This document shows, one piece after another, positions 29,163 through 37,494 of a stretch of 64,000 nt of DNA. The notes beneath the pieces were generated by a model. It had not been told where the DNA came from. It searched no databases and worked only from the letters and a program-made list of their open reading frames with translations. How positions within the stretch are numbered: position 1 is the stretch's first letter; the number at the start of each line of letters is the position of its first letter. The translations under genes and the position numbers were made by a program. Source of the stretch: Pseudomonadota bacterium (GTDB taxonomy: Bacteria > Pseudomonadota > Gammaproteobacteria > Burkholderiales > Rhodocyclaceae); the NCBI GenBank assembly GCA_018241685.1, contig JAFEDJ010000011.1:186001-250000 (forward strand), written 5' to 3'.

Positions 29163-30401
29163 ATGACTGACAATCGCCATTCCAGTATCGGCATCCATGG
29201 CCTGCACGCCCATGAGGGCGCCCAGGGAATCCACCGCCTGCGCCTGCTCAAGCGCACCCGCAATGTGGCCCTGGTGGGGCTCGCGGTGCTCGGGGCCGGC
29301 CTCGCCGGCGTCGTCGTCCATCGCTCGGCCACCGCCCGCGATCTGGCCACGGCGGCGGACATCCACGCCGCCCGCCATGTGAGCGTGGTGTCGCCGAAGG
29401 ACAGCAGCAGCGACAGCGTGCTGAGTCTGCCCGGCACGCTGCAGGGCTACACGGAGGCGCCGATCTACGCGCGGACCAGCGGCTACCTGGCCGCCTGGTA
29501 CAAGGACATCGGCGACGGCGTGAAGCAGGGCGAACTGCTGGCCCGCATCGACACGCCGGAAGTGGCCCAGCAACTGGTCGAGGCCAAGCAGGCACATGCC
29601 CAGGCCGTTGCCGCGCTGGCGCTGGCCAAGAGTTCGGTCGAGCGCTGGGAAGGCCTGCGCAAGCTCGACTCCGTCTCTCAACAGGAGGTGGAAGAACGCC
29701 GCAATGCCTATGCCCAGGCGAGTGCGGCCAATGCCTTGACCGCAGCGACGGTTCAGCGCCTGCAGAAACAGCTCGATTACAACCAGGTGGTCGCGCCGTT
29801 CGCCGGGGTGATCACCAAGCGCACGGTGGATGTGGGCAACCTCATCGATGCGGGCGGCAGCAGCAAGCAGCTCTTCGTGTTGACCCGCAGCGATCCGCTG
29901 CGCATCTACGTGCAAGTGCCCCAGGGCTTCACCCGCCGCGTGCAGCCCGGCGACAAGGCCAGCGTGAGTCTGGCCGAGTGGCCAGGCAGGGTGTTCACCG
30001 GCAGCATCGTGCGTACCGCCAAGGCCATCGACACCACCAGCCGTACGCTGCAGGTGGAGATCAATCTGCCCAACCCCAAGGGGGAACTGTTGCCCGGCGC
30101 CTACGCGCGGGTGGACATCAAGGCCCCGGCGACGGCCGGCGAGCCGAGCTTCCGGGTGCCCAGCAACACCTTGCTGTTCCGCCCCGAAGGGCCGCGGGTG
30201 GCGGTGGTCGGCAGCGACGGCAAGGTGCATCTGCAGGCCGTCACCATCAAGCGCGAGCTGGGGGTGGAAGTGGAACTGGGCAGCGGCGTGAAGGCCGACG
30301 ACAGGATCGTGCTGAATCCGGCCGACTCCCTGGCCGAAGGGGATGCAGTGGTCGTCGCGCCGGTGGCCGACAAGAAGCCCGAGGCCAAGAAGGCCGGTTG
30401 A
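29163..30401 (+). CDS. RND efflux periplasmic adaptor subunit (membrane fusion protein)
   Basis: The 412-aa protein links the RND permease to an outer-membrane channel. An N-terminal cytoplasmic stretch of ~30 residues with basic 'LLKRTR' precedes one membrane anchor ('VALVGLAVLGAGLAGVVV'), so it is anchored by a helix and not as a lipoprotein. A split lipoyl domain ('TSGYLAAWYKDIGDGVKQGE' and 'VVAPFAGVITKRTVDVGN'), an alpha-hairpin with heptads (about 150-235) and beta-barrel domains follow. The ATG at 29163 comes one base after the permease stop. A Lys-rich C-terminus ends the protein. Confidence 0.92.
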   Translation: MTDNRHSSIGIHGLHAHEGAQGIHRLRLLKRTRNVALVGLAVLGAGLAGVVVHRSATARDLATAADIHAARHVSVVSPKDSSSDSVLSLPGTLQGYTEAPIYARTSGYLAAWYKDIGDGVKQGELLARIDTPEVAQQLVEAKQAHAQAVAALALAKSSVERWEGLRKLDSVSQQEVEERRNAYAQASAANALTAATVQRLQKQLDYNQVVAPFAGVITKRTVDVGNLIDAGGSSKQLFVLTRSDPLRIYVQVPQGFTRRVQPGDKASVSLAEWPGRVFTGSIVRTAKAIDTTSRTLQVEINLPNPKGELLPGAYARVDIKAPATAGEPSFRVPSNTLLFRPEGPRVAVVGSDGKVHLQAVTIKRELGVEVELGSGVKADDRIVLNPADSLAEGDAVVVAPVADKKPEAKKAG

Positions 30402-30426
30402 GGCAGGCGCGCAGGGCTTGGCTTAT

Positions 30427-30450
30427 TGCGGGGCGCTACGGCGCCCCGCA
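30427..30450. terminator. Bidirectional hairpin between convergent efflux and TRAP operons
   Basis: A perfect 10-bp stem, TGCGGGGCGC with GCGCCCCGCA, encloses the tetraloop TACG (UNCG type, unusually stable). It lies between two convergent stop codons (30401 on + and 30457 on -). T tracts are weak, so termination may be partly factor-dependent. Confidence 0.55.
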
Positions 30451-30456
30451 TCGCTT

Positions 30457-32274
30457 TCAACCGCCGCTGCCGCCGACGAGGGCCGGCAGCCCGGTGGCCA
30501 GCCACGGCAGCCAGGAGATCGCCAGTGCGCCGAGGAAGATCGCCAGCAGGGCCGGCAGCACCGATACGGCGACCTCGCGGATCGGTTTGGCGAACATTGC
30601 CGACGCGAAGAAGATGTTCATGCCGGCCGGTGGGCACAGGAAACCCATCTCCATCACCGCCAGGAAGATCACCCCGAAGTGCACCGGGTCGATGCCGTAG
30701 CTGATCGCCACTGGCAGCAGCAGCGGCACCAGCACGACGATGGCGGCGTAGATCTCCATCAGCGCGCCGGCGAAGAACAGGAACACGTTGAGCGCCACCA
30801 GGAAGGCGAACTTGTTCGGCAGCGCCTGTTGCACCCATTCCACGGCAGCGTCCGGAATGCCGGCGTCCACCAGGTAGTTGGTGAGGCCCAGCGCCATGCC
30901 GAGGATCAGCATCACGCCGCCGATGACCTGTGCGCAGTCGGCCAGGCAGCGGCGCAGCAGCGCCCGGTCCAGCTCCCGGTGGGCGACGGCCTGGGTGAGG
31001 ATCGCGTAGGCGGCGGTGAGGGCCGCGCTCTCGGTGGGCGTCGCCACGCCGCTGACCAGCGAGCCGATGGCCACCAGCGGGGCGAGGATCTCCCAGCGGG
31101 CCGCCCAGGCGGCAGACAGGGCTGCGCCGGCATCGGGCCGGGGTTGCGTGGTGTTCGTGGCCGTACCCTTGCCGCGACGCAGGTAGCCGCCTACCAGCAG
31201 CAGGGAGGCGACCATCACCAGCGCGGGGACGATGCCGGCCAGGAACATGGTGTTGATCGGCACGCGGGCGATGATCGCGTACATGATCAGCGGCACAGAC
31301 GGGGCCAGCAGCACGCCCAGCGCGCTGGCGCTGGTCACCAGGCTGATGCCCTTGCGTTCCGGAAAGCCGGCGTCGCGCAGGAGCGGCAGCAGCAGGCCGC
31401 CGAGGGCCAGGATGGTGACGCCGCTGCCGCCGGTGAAGGCGGTGAAGAAGGAGCACAGCAGCGCTGCGGCGATGGCCGTGCCGGTGACGCCGCCGCCGAA
31501 GCAGGCGGTGAACAGCGCGCCCAGGCGGCCGGCCGCGCCGCTGCGCGCGAAGACCAGGCCGGCCAGCGTGAACAGCGGCAGGGCCGGCAGGGACGGATTG
31601 ACGGTGATCTGGTAATGGCTGAGCGGCACCGAGGCCAGGGGTTGGCCCTCCGACCAGAACAGGGCCAGCGCCAGGCCGCCGAGGATGGTGAAGATCGGCG
31701 CCCCGGCCAGCAGGGCCAGCACCAACCACAGGGCCAGCGGTGCCAGGGGCAGGGTGGCGTCGTCGAAATGGCGCGCGAAGGCGAAGCCGCCGGCGGTCAA
31801 CGCAAGGCCGAGCAGCAGACCGGCGATCCGGTGGCGGGAGCAGCGGCTGCCCAGCTTGAGGCCCAGCAGCAGGAAGCCGGCCGGCATCAGGGCCTGCACG
31901 CCCCACACCGGAATGCCGTAGGCCAGCTCGCGGCCGGCCTCCAGTTCGCTGGCGACGAAGTTCCAGCTGGCGCTGCCGAGCATGCCGCACAGCACCGCGG
32001 CGCTGCCCTTGGCGAACGCCGTCGAGGCCGCGCGTACGAGCGGATTGCGCGACGTGGCGAAGCCGTTGCCGAGGCTGGTCAGGTGTCCGCCGCGTTCGGC
32101 GAGGAGGGCCCCGAACATGGCCAGCGCGAGGCCCAGGTGCTGGACCAGCAGCGGCGCGTTGTCGATCCCCTTGCCATGCAGTGGGCGCAGGGCGATCTCG
32201 ATCAGCGGGATCAGGGTCATCAGGGCCAGCGCGGCGGAGGCGATGGCTTCGTCGAAGGAGAGCAGGCGGCGCAT
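30457..32274 (-). CDS. TRAP transporter fused small/large permease (DctQ-DctM)
   Basis: This is the inner-membrane part of a tripartite ATP-independent periplasmic transporter, 605 aa. Residues 1 to ~165 resemble the four-helix DctQ subunit. The rest is a DctM-type transporter with repeated hydrophobic helices and motifs such as 'FFTAFTGGSGVTILALGG', 'GVATPTESAALTAAYA' and 'MGFLCPPAGMNIFFASA'. Uptake is driven by an ion gradient and depends on the periplasmic receptor encoded upstream. It is last in the operon TatT-receptor-permease. No strong ribosome binding site is visible at the ATG (32274). Confidence 0.92.
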   Translation of the reverse strand: MRRLLSFDEAIASAALALMTLIPLIEIALRPLHGKGIDNAPLLVQHLGLALAMFGALLAERGGHLTSLGNGFATSRNPLVRAASTAFAKGSAAVLCGMLGSASWNFVASELEAGRELAYGIPVWGVQALMPAGFLLLGLKLGSRCSRHRIAGLLLGLALTAGGFAFARHFDDATLPLAPLALWLVLALLAGAPIFTILGGLALALFWSEGQPLASVPLSHYQITVNPSLPALPLFTLAGLVFARSGAAGRLGALFTACFGGGVTGTAIAAALLCSFFTAFTGGSGVTILALGGLLLPLLRDAGFPERKGISLVTSASALGVLLAPSVPLIMYAIIARVPINTMFLAGIVPALVMVASLLLVGGYLRRGKGTATNTTQPRPDAGAALSAAWAARWEILAPLVAIGSLVSGVATPTESAALTAAYAILTQAVAHRELDRALLRRCLADCAQVIGGVMLILGMALGLTNYLVDAGIPDAAVEWVQQALPNKFAFLVALNVFLFFAGALMEIYAAIVVLVPLLLPVAISYGIDPVHFGVIFLAVMEMGFLCPPAGMNIFFASAMFAKPIREVAVSVLPALLAIFLGALAISWLPWLATGLPALVGGSGG

Positions 32275-32300
32275 GGAGGATCAGTCGGGGAGGTTGCTCG

Positions 32301-32324
32301 TGGGGGCCCGTTCAGGCGCCCCCC
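32301..32324 (-). other. GC-rich hairpin between receptor and permease genes of the TRAP operon
   Basis: The stem GGGGGC (32302-32307) pairs with GCCCCC (32318-32323) in the 122-nt gap. There is no T tract. Such a structure often protects the abundant receptor mRNA in binding-protein operons; that role is inferred. Confidence 0.35.
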
Positions 32325-32396
32325 GGTGAGCAGGGCCGGTTGGGGGACGTTGCCCGAGCGAAGTCGGCGGGCGGATCAGCGCGCCCTCCGCACCGT

Positions 32397-33401
32397 TCAG
32401 CGCTTGCCGGAGCGGTAGGCCTTCAGCAGCGCGAAAACTTCGTCGAAGGTGTCGGCCGGCACCATCTTGCCGCGGATGCGCGGGTAGAGCTTGTCGGCCA
32501 GGTCGTTCCATTCCTTCATCTGCTCGGCGTTGGGCTTGTGCACCTGCAGGCCGCGCTTCTTCATGGCTTCGACGGCCTCGTCCACTTCCTGGCGGGCCTT
32601 GGTGCGCATCTGTAGGCCGGCCTTGGCGCCGGCGCTGCGCAGGGCTTCCTGGGCGGCGGGGCTCATCTCGTCCCAGCTCTTTTTGGTGACGACCAGCGCG
32701 CCGACGATGGGCGCCCAGTTGATGTCGAGCATGTGCGGCGCGGTGTTATAGACCTGGCTGGCCAGCGCGAAGTAGGGCGTGGCGGGCACCGCGTTGATCA
32801 TGCCGGTCTGGATGGACGGCAGGATGTCGGAGGTTTCCAGCGGCACCGGCGTGTAGCCGAGGCTCTTCATGATCTCCTGCTGTTCCGACTCCCCCGCCCA
32901 GGCGAAGAACTTCATCTTCTTGTAGTCGTCGGGGCGCAGGGCCGGCTCCTTGGAGAAGAAGCGTACCCAGCCGGCGTCGCCCCAGGCGAGGACGACGAAG
33001 CCCTTGTCGAGGAACTTCTTTTCCATGCCGGCGCGCATCTTCTCGCGCACGTAGTCCACTTCTTCCCAACTGCGGAACAGCAGCGGCATGTTCTGCAGCG
33101 CGGCGATGGACGGCTCGATCTCGCGCAGGCCGACCACCGACAGCAGGGCGCCCTGCAACTGGCCGATGCGCATGCGGCGGGCCATGTCGGTTTCGCCGCC
33201 CTGGCTGCCGTCCGGGTAGATCACGTATTTGGCGCCGTCGCCCTGGGCGGCGCGCCAGGCTTCGCCGACTTCCATCAGTTGACGGTGGTAGAGGGAGTTC
33301 TTCGGGGCGAGGGTGCCGATGCGCAACTGGCCGGCGGCCATGGCGTTGGCGCCGAGGAAGAGTCCGACAGCGAGGGCGGCGAGGCGGCTGAACTTGAACA
33401 T
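32397..33401 (-). CDS. TRAP transporter substrate-binding protein (DctP-like)
   Basis: This periplasmic receptor of the TRAP system has 334 aa, with a Sec signal peptide of about 23 residues ('ALAVGLFLGANAMAA'). Typical DctP-family segments are 'LRIGTLAPKNSLYHRQLMEVG', split here by eye into strand-helix units, plus 'GGETDMARRMRIGQLQGALLS' and 'EMSPAAQEALRSAGAKAG'. The ligand is not predictable. Because a TatT-like lipoprotein is encoded beside it, it probably belongs to the TatP group, for which hydrophobic ligands have been proposed. The start at 33401 was chosen for the signal peptide; the open frame extends further upstream. Confidence 0.9.
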   Translation of the reverse strand: MFKFSRLAALAVGLFLGANAMAAGQLRIGTLAPKNSLYHRQLMEVGEAWRAAQGDGAKYVIYPDGSQGGETDMARRMRIGQLQGALLSVVGLREIEPSIAALQNMPLLFRSWEEVDYVREKMRAGMEKKFLDKGFVVLAWGDAGWVRFFSKEPALRPDDYKKMKFFAWAGESEQQEIMKSLGYTPVPLETSDILPSIQTGMINAVPATPYFALASQVYNTAPHMLDINWAPIVGALVVTKKSWDEMSPAAQEALRSAGAKAGLQMRTKARQEVDEAVEAMKKRGLQVHKPNAEQMKEWNDLADKLYPRIRGKMVPADTFDEVFALLKAYRSGKR

Positions 33402-33468
33402 GGGGCGTCTTTCTGTACGTTGAGGGCGGCCGGGTGTAGCCGCGAGCGGCGGGCGGCCGGAGCGGGCG

Positions 33469-34377
33469 TTAGAACAGGTCGTCGGCGGAGTCGATGAGCC
33501 AGCGGGCACGGCGGCGCATGACTTCGTTCGACAGGGCCAGCGGGCTGCCCGGTGGGTCCTGGATGGCGACGGCTTGCTGGAGCAGGTCGAGGAAGGCCGC
33601 CTTGTCGCCGGCCGGCTGGGCGATGCCTTCGGCCTTGCCGACGAAAGCGCCGGCATTGCGCCCGTTGCCGAGGCGCAGGGCCTCGTCGAAATAGGCCAGG
33701 GCCTGCTGGCGGCTGCCGCCGGGGCGGGCGGCCTCGAAGGTGCCCATCAGGCCGGCCAGGCTACCGTTGCCGAAGCCCGGTTCGGTGCGCCAAGCGAGCT
33801 GGGCCAGCGCGACGGCGAGGGGCAGGTCGGCGACGGTGTCGGGATCGTCCTTGGACAGGGAGATCAGGCCGCCCCAGGAAGCGGCGCCCCAGTAGGCGAG
33901 GGCGACCTGTTCGGGGGCGAGGCGCAGAGCCGCGAGTTGAGCCGGGTCGGCCAAGTGCTGGCGGAAGCCGGGCTGGGTCCGTTCGAGGGCGGCGAGGGCG
34001 TGGTCCCGGCCGCGCCGGTACAGGCGGGCGGCCCGCTCGCGCAGGCGCTGGGCGGCCTTGGCGTCGGTGGCTTCCAGGCGGTCGGCCTCAAAGGCGACGA
34101 AGGCGTAGGCGTACTGCGTGAAGCCACCGGCGACGGCGGCGGCCAGCGGGGCGTGTCCGGGCTGCTGGCGCAGCACCGATTCGGACAGTTTGAGGTAGAA
34201 GGCGCTGGCTTCGTGGGCCAGTTCCAGGTCATCCTCGCTGGACTGACCCTGGGCGGCCAGCTGGTCGGCGACGCCGCGCATGACCAGTTGGGTTGGGGAA
34301 CAGGCGCTCAGGCCGGTAGCGAGCAGGATGGGGGCAGCGAGGCGCGCCAGACGGGCTGGCGTGGCGGTGATCGGCAT
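33469..34377 (-). CDS. TRAP-associated TatT-type lipoprotein
   Basis: The 302-aa protein has a lipoprotein signal peptide: hydrophobic core 'AAPILLATGLSAC' with lipidation Cys26. The mature part is alpha-helical, with TPR-like repeats and the family landmark 'ALAYWGAASWGGLISLSKDD'. This matches TatT, the tetratricopeptide lipoprotein of TPAT transporters first described in Treponema pallidum, where it binds the TRAP receptor. It is the first gene of the operon, with the receptor 67 nt downstream. The ATG at 34377 gives the signal peptide. Confidence 0.85.
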   Translation of the reverse strand: MPITATPARLARLAAPILLATGLSACSPTQLVMRGVADQLAAQGQSSEDDLELAHEASAFYLKLSESVLRQQPGHAPLAAAVAGGFTQYAYAFVAFEADRLEATDAKAAQRLRERAARLYRRGRDHALAALERTQPGFRQHLADPAQLAALRLAPEQVALAYWGAASWGGLISLSKDDPDTVADLPLAVALAQLAWRTEPGFGNGSLAGLMGTFEAARPGGSRQQALAYFDEALRLGNGRNAGAFVGKAEGIAQPAGDKAAFLDLLQQAVAIQDPPGSPLALSNEVMRRRARWLIDSADDLF

Positions 34378-34497
34378 GGGAGGGCGTGGGTCTGGTGGGC
34401 CGGCGTTTCGAGCCACATGCTCGAAACGCCGAGAAGATAGCCCGCCAATGTTGCGCGGGCGTGACCACCGGCCGCGCGCCGTCCCATGCCGACGGGA

Positions 34498-35169
34498 TCA
34501 GCGGATCAGCTCGGCGAGCTTGCCCTTGGGAACGTTGAGGAAGCTGCTGATGGCGGCGAGGTGCTCGTTGTGTTCCGTGAGCTGGATGGGCCGCGGTTCG
34601 AGCACGTGCAGGTCGAAATGTCCCGGACGGTTGCCGTCCTGCTGCACCGAGTAGCCCCAGGTGATGCCGATGTTGAAGAGGCGGCCGATCGGGCCGTCGA
34701 GTTCGACCACGTAGTTGGCGAACTTGGTGTTGGTGAGGCCGGTGAACACGCCCCGTTCAAAGTTGCCGTTGATTTCCCTCGGGGTATCGATCAGCCAGCA
34801 TTCGCTCTCGCCCAGCTGACGCATCTGCTGCCCGGCATAGGTGGCCGAGTGGGTGCCGATCTTCACGCCGTCGCTGCCGTACAGGCACTGTTCGAGGACG
34901 ATGGCGGTGTCGTCGTCGGGGTATCGCTTGTCTACATTCCAGTCGCCGACGACGGTGTGGGCGAACAGCTGGGTCTGCGGCCGGATGAGCTGGAGCAGCC
35001 CGAGCTTGTGCTCGTGGCTGCCCTGGCGGGTGAAGCGGACCTTGAAGTCGGCACCGTACTGGACGGCAGTGCCGGCTTCATGGGGATTGAGTTCCCGGGT
35101 GACGTAAGGCGTGATGTCGAGTGCGAAGTGATCGAGCTGGTAGCTTTCGTGGTTTCCGTAATTGCTCAT
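34498..35169 (-). CDS. Uncharacterised cytoplasmic protein
   Basis: The 223-aa protein has no signal peptide or membrane helix and I do not recognise a family with confidence. It is rich in beta-prone segments ('FANYVVELDGPIGRLFNIGI') and carries 'WLIDTPREINGNFERGVF', a pattern loosely reminiscent of proteins accompanying contractile or toxin systems; this is weak. The ATG at 35169 has AAAGGT upstream and is preferred over an in-frame ATG five codons earlier. An AT-rich TATATAAA stretch near 35265 could hold its promoter. It is flanked by TRAP and phosphatase genes, with no functional hint. Confidence 0.6.
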   Translation of the reverse strand: MSNYGNHESYQLDHFALDITPYVTRELNPHEAGTAVQYGADFKVRFTRQGSHEHKLGLLQLIRPQTQLFAHTVVGDWNVDKRYPDDDTAIVLEQCLYGSDGVKIGTHSATYAGQQMRQLGESECWLIDTPREINGNFERGVFTGLTNTKFANYVVELDGPIGRLFNIGITWGYSVQQDGNRPGHFDLHVLEPRPIQLTEHNEHLAAISSFLNVPKGKLAELIR

Positions 35170-35300
35170 GGCCGTACCTTTCATGCTTGGGTAGGGGCAG
35201 GAATGCCCCGCGCGGCACCCGGGTCTTCATGCGAATGTTCTCCCTCCGCAGTCCGGGTGTCTGTTTATATAAATAGCATTTTTCGGTGCGGCCGGGGGAC

Positions 35301-35966
35301 TCAGTCGAGCAGATCGGAATATTCCTTTTGAACATAGCCGTCGAGACGCGTCCATGGCAGCTTGGTGGGCATCGCCTCGCGGGTGGCGATCATCGTGCTG
35401 CGGTTGGTGCCGGCCTGGTTGGCCGATTCGATGCGGCGCGGGTACTGCGCCTTCTCGTCCCACAGTACCTGCACGCGGGCCTGGGCGGTGCCGCCTTCGT
35501 ACCAGCGGGTGCCGGCTGGTGCGCTGCGGCTGCTGGCCCTCATGCGCTTGATCTGCTCCGGGTCGAGCAACTGGTTGGCGGTGGTCCATTTGCCGTCGAA
35601 GCCGATGTTGGTGTAATCCACCGGGGCGATATCCACGACCATCTTTTCGTGTTCATTGACGATGCGCACGCGCAGCTTGCCGTCATTGCCGCGCTGAACC
35701 CAGCGGGCAGCGGCGGAGGTGTCCATGTGCTTGTGGTTCTTGTCGCCGGCCCTGTGGTCCTCGGCTTCGTGGGCGTGGGCCGGCAGGATGCGCTCGACCC
35801 AGCTCTGGTTGTCGCGGCGGACCAGGCGCTCACCGAAGCGCACGATGCGGGTCACGCCGTCGGCGCCAAGGGTGGTGATGTCGTGCTCGACCTTGAGGGC
35901 CAGATCGTCGGCGAAGGCCGGGGCGGCGAGGAGGGTGCCCAGTAGTGCGGGAAGCAGTCGTTTCAT
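35301..35966 (-). CDS. Uncharacterised exported protein with His-rich segment
   Basis: The 221-aa protein has a Sec signal peptide ('RLLPALLGTLLAAPAFA'). The mature part contains a His/Asp/Glu-rich stretch ('HAHEAEDHRAGDKNHKH', about residues 65-81) that could bind metal. It also contains 'WVERILPAHA' and 'MVVDIAPVDYTNIGFDGKW', which suggest a beta-rich outer-membrane-lipoprotein-like fold. It follows the phoA pair on the same strand but starts only ~15 nt after the phoA terminator, so it may be expressed by read-through or from its own promoter. The function is unknown. Confidence 0.65.
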   Translation of the reverse strand: MKRLLPALLGTLLAAPAFADDLALKVEHDITTLGADGVTRIVRFGERLVRRDNQSWVERILPAHAHEAEDHRAGDKNHKHMDTSAAARWVQRGNDGKLRVRIVNEHEKMVVDIAPVDYTNIGFDGKWTTANQLLDPEQIKRMRASSRSAPAGTRWYEGGTAQARVQVLWDEKAQYPRRIESANQAGTNRSTMIATREAMPTKLPWTRLDGYVQKEYSDLLD

Positions 35967-35982
35967 GATGTCGCGGGAAAAG

Positions 35983-36010
35983 AAAAAAGCCCGACCTGGG
36001 AGGGTCGGGC
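35983..36010 (-). terminator. Rho-independent terminator after the phoA pair
   Basis: On the minus strand the stem GCCCGACC/GGTCGGGC (36010-36003 and 35996-35989) has a 6-nt loop and is followed by TTTTTTCTTTT. It is a canonical strong terminator 56 nt after the phosphatase stop codon, almost touching the start codon of the next gene. Confidence 0.85.
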
Positions 36011-36065
36011 GAAAAAGGGGCCAGTCTTTCAAGCTAGGGCAGCCCCCCTGGATGGCTCGGTAGGA

Positions 36066-37478
36066 TCAGAGACCGAGGGCGGACTTCACCAGGCCGAAGA
36101 CCTTGGTGTTGACCATGGTGCCCTTGAAGCCGGCGTTGCCGGCGCCGGTGGAGAACAGCATCACGTCGCCGCCGCCGTGGGTTTCGTTGCCGACGGCGCC
36201 GAGATTCACGCCGACTTCCTGGATGTAGTCGTCGGCGGTGGTGTCCACACTGGTCAGGTCGTCACGGACGGCCTTGCGCGGGCCGCCGCCGTTGCCGAAG
36301 ACCAGGGTGCCGTAGGGCTTGCCGTCGGTGGCGTTGGCCAGCACGGGCTTGCCCTGGACGGTGGTCTGGGTGATGTCGGTGACCTTGCCGAGGATCGGGT
36401 TGCCTTTGTGGGAGTAACCGTTGATGGTCATCGTGTGGTCGTGGTCGGCGGTGACGACGATCAGCGTGTTCTTGAGATCCACCAGGCTCAGGGCGCGCTT
36501 GATGGCGTCGTCGAAGGCGATGGTGTCTTCCAGCGCGCGCTTGGCGTTGGTGCCGTGCAGGGCGTGGTCGATGCGGCCGCCTTCGACCATCAGGAAGTAA
36601 CCCTTGCTGTTCTTCTGCAGGATCTTGATGGCCTTTTCGGTCATGTCGGCGAGGCTGGGCTCGTCGATGTTGTTGGCCGCCTTGGCGCGGTCCAGCTCGT
36701 AGTTGAGGTGATCCGCGTTGAACAGGCCGACCAGCTTGCTGGTGGAGGCCGGATCGATGGCCTTGAAGGCGGTGCCGGTGTTCACGTAGGTGTAGCCGGA
36801 GCTCTGCAGCAGGGCGGTGAGGTCCTTGCCGTCGGTACGCTTGCCGCCGGCAGACGTGGGCCGGAAGAACTTGGAACCGCCGCCGAGCAGCACATCCACG
36901 CCGGTGCCGAGGGCCGCGTTGAACTTCCCGGAGCCCGGCACCACCTGGGCGGCGATGTCGTTCTCGCCGTCGCGGTGGCAGATGTGGGAGTAGGTCGCGG
37001 CCGGGGTGGCGTGGGTGATGCGGGTAGTGGTCACCGCGCCGACGGACTTGCCGGCGGCCTTGGACAGTTCCAGCAGGGTCGGCACGGCGCTGCCGTTGCC
37101 GGCGGTCGGGCAGGTGCTGTCGCCGGTGGCGCTGTTCACATACGGCGTGGCGCCGTTGTAGGCCTTGGTGTCGGCGCTCATGGAGATGACTTCGTTGTTC
37201 ATCTTCACGCCGGTCATGTAGGCCGCCATCGACGGGGCGGAGTCGGTGGTCTGGGCGTCGTTGGAGTAGGTCTTGATGCGCGCGGTGCGCTTCAGGCTTT
37301 CCATCGTCAGCTGGCCGGCTTCGCCGTACTTGTAGATGCGGCTGGCGGTGACGGTGGTGGGGCCCATGCCGTCGCCGAGGAAGAAGATGACGTTGGTGGC
37401 TTCGCCGGCGGCGAAGGCGGAGGAGGTGGCGCCGATCAGGGCGATGGCGGCCGCGCAGGTCTTGAAGTGGGTTTTCAT
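36066..37478 (-). CDS. phoA: Alkaline phosphatase (PhoA family), periplasmic
   Basis: This zinc/magnesium phosphomonoesterase releases phosphate from organic esters in the periplasm. The 470-aa protein has a Sec signal peptide ending near 'SSAFA'. Asp36 in 'FFLGDGMG' is a metal ligand, Ser80 in 'TTDSAPSMAAYMTG' is the nucleophile, and 'VEGGRIDHALH' and 'VVTADHDHT' carry further metal ligands. It lies 16 nt downstream of a paralogous phosphatase gene with very similar motifs, so the two form a tandem duplication in one operon. Control by phosphate limitation is expected for the family. Confidence 0.94.
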   Translation of the reverse strand: MKTHFKTCAAAIALIGATSSAFAAGEATNVIFFLGDGMGPTTVTASRIYKYGEAGQLTMESLKRTARIKTYSNDAQTTDSAPSMAAYMTGVKMNNEVISMSADTKAYNGATPYVNSATGDSTCPTAGNGSAVPTLLELSKAAGKSVGAVTTTRITHATPAATYSHICHRDGENDIAAQVVPGSGKFNAALGTGVDVLLGGGSKFFRPTSAGGKRTDGKDLTALLQSSGYTYVNTGTAFKAIDPASTSKLVGLFNADHLNYELDRAKAANNIDEPSLADMTEKAIKILQKNSKGYFLMVEGGRIDHALHGTNAKRALEDTIAFDDAIKRALSLVDLKNTLIVVTADHDHTMTINGYSHKGNPILGKVTDITQTTVQGKPVLANATDGKPYGTLVFGNGGGPRKAVRDDLTSVDTTADDYIQEVGVNLGAVGNETHGGGDVMLFSTGAGNAGFKGTMVNTKVFGLVKSALGL

Positions 37479-37494
37479 CGTGGGTGAGCTCCGC

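Noticed and set aside
25910..29437. A 1175-codon open frame antisense to the RND permease
   Set aside because: It has Arg/His-rich composition typical of antisense GC shadow and no recognisable motif. The + strand gene is a clear RND permease.
30343..32418. A 691-codon open frame on + opposite the TRAP permease
   Set aside because: Gln/Arg/Ala-rich nonsense composition; the minus strand encodes a typical DctQ-DctM protein.
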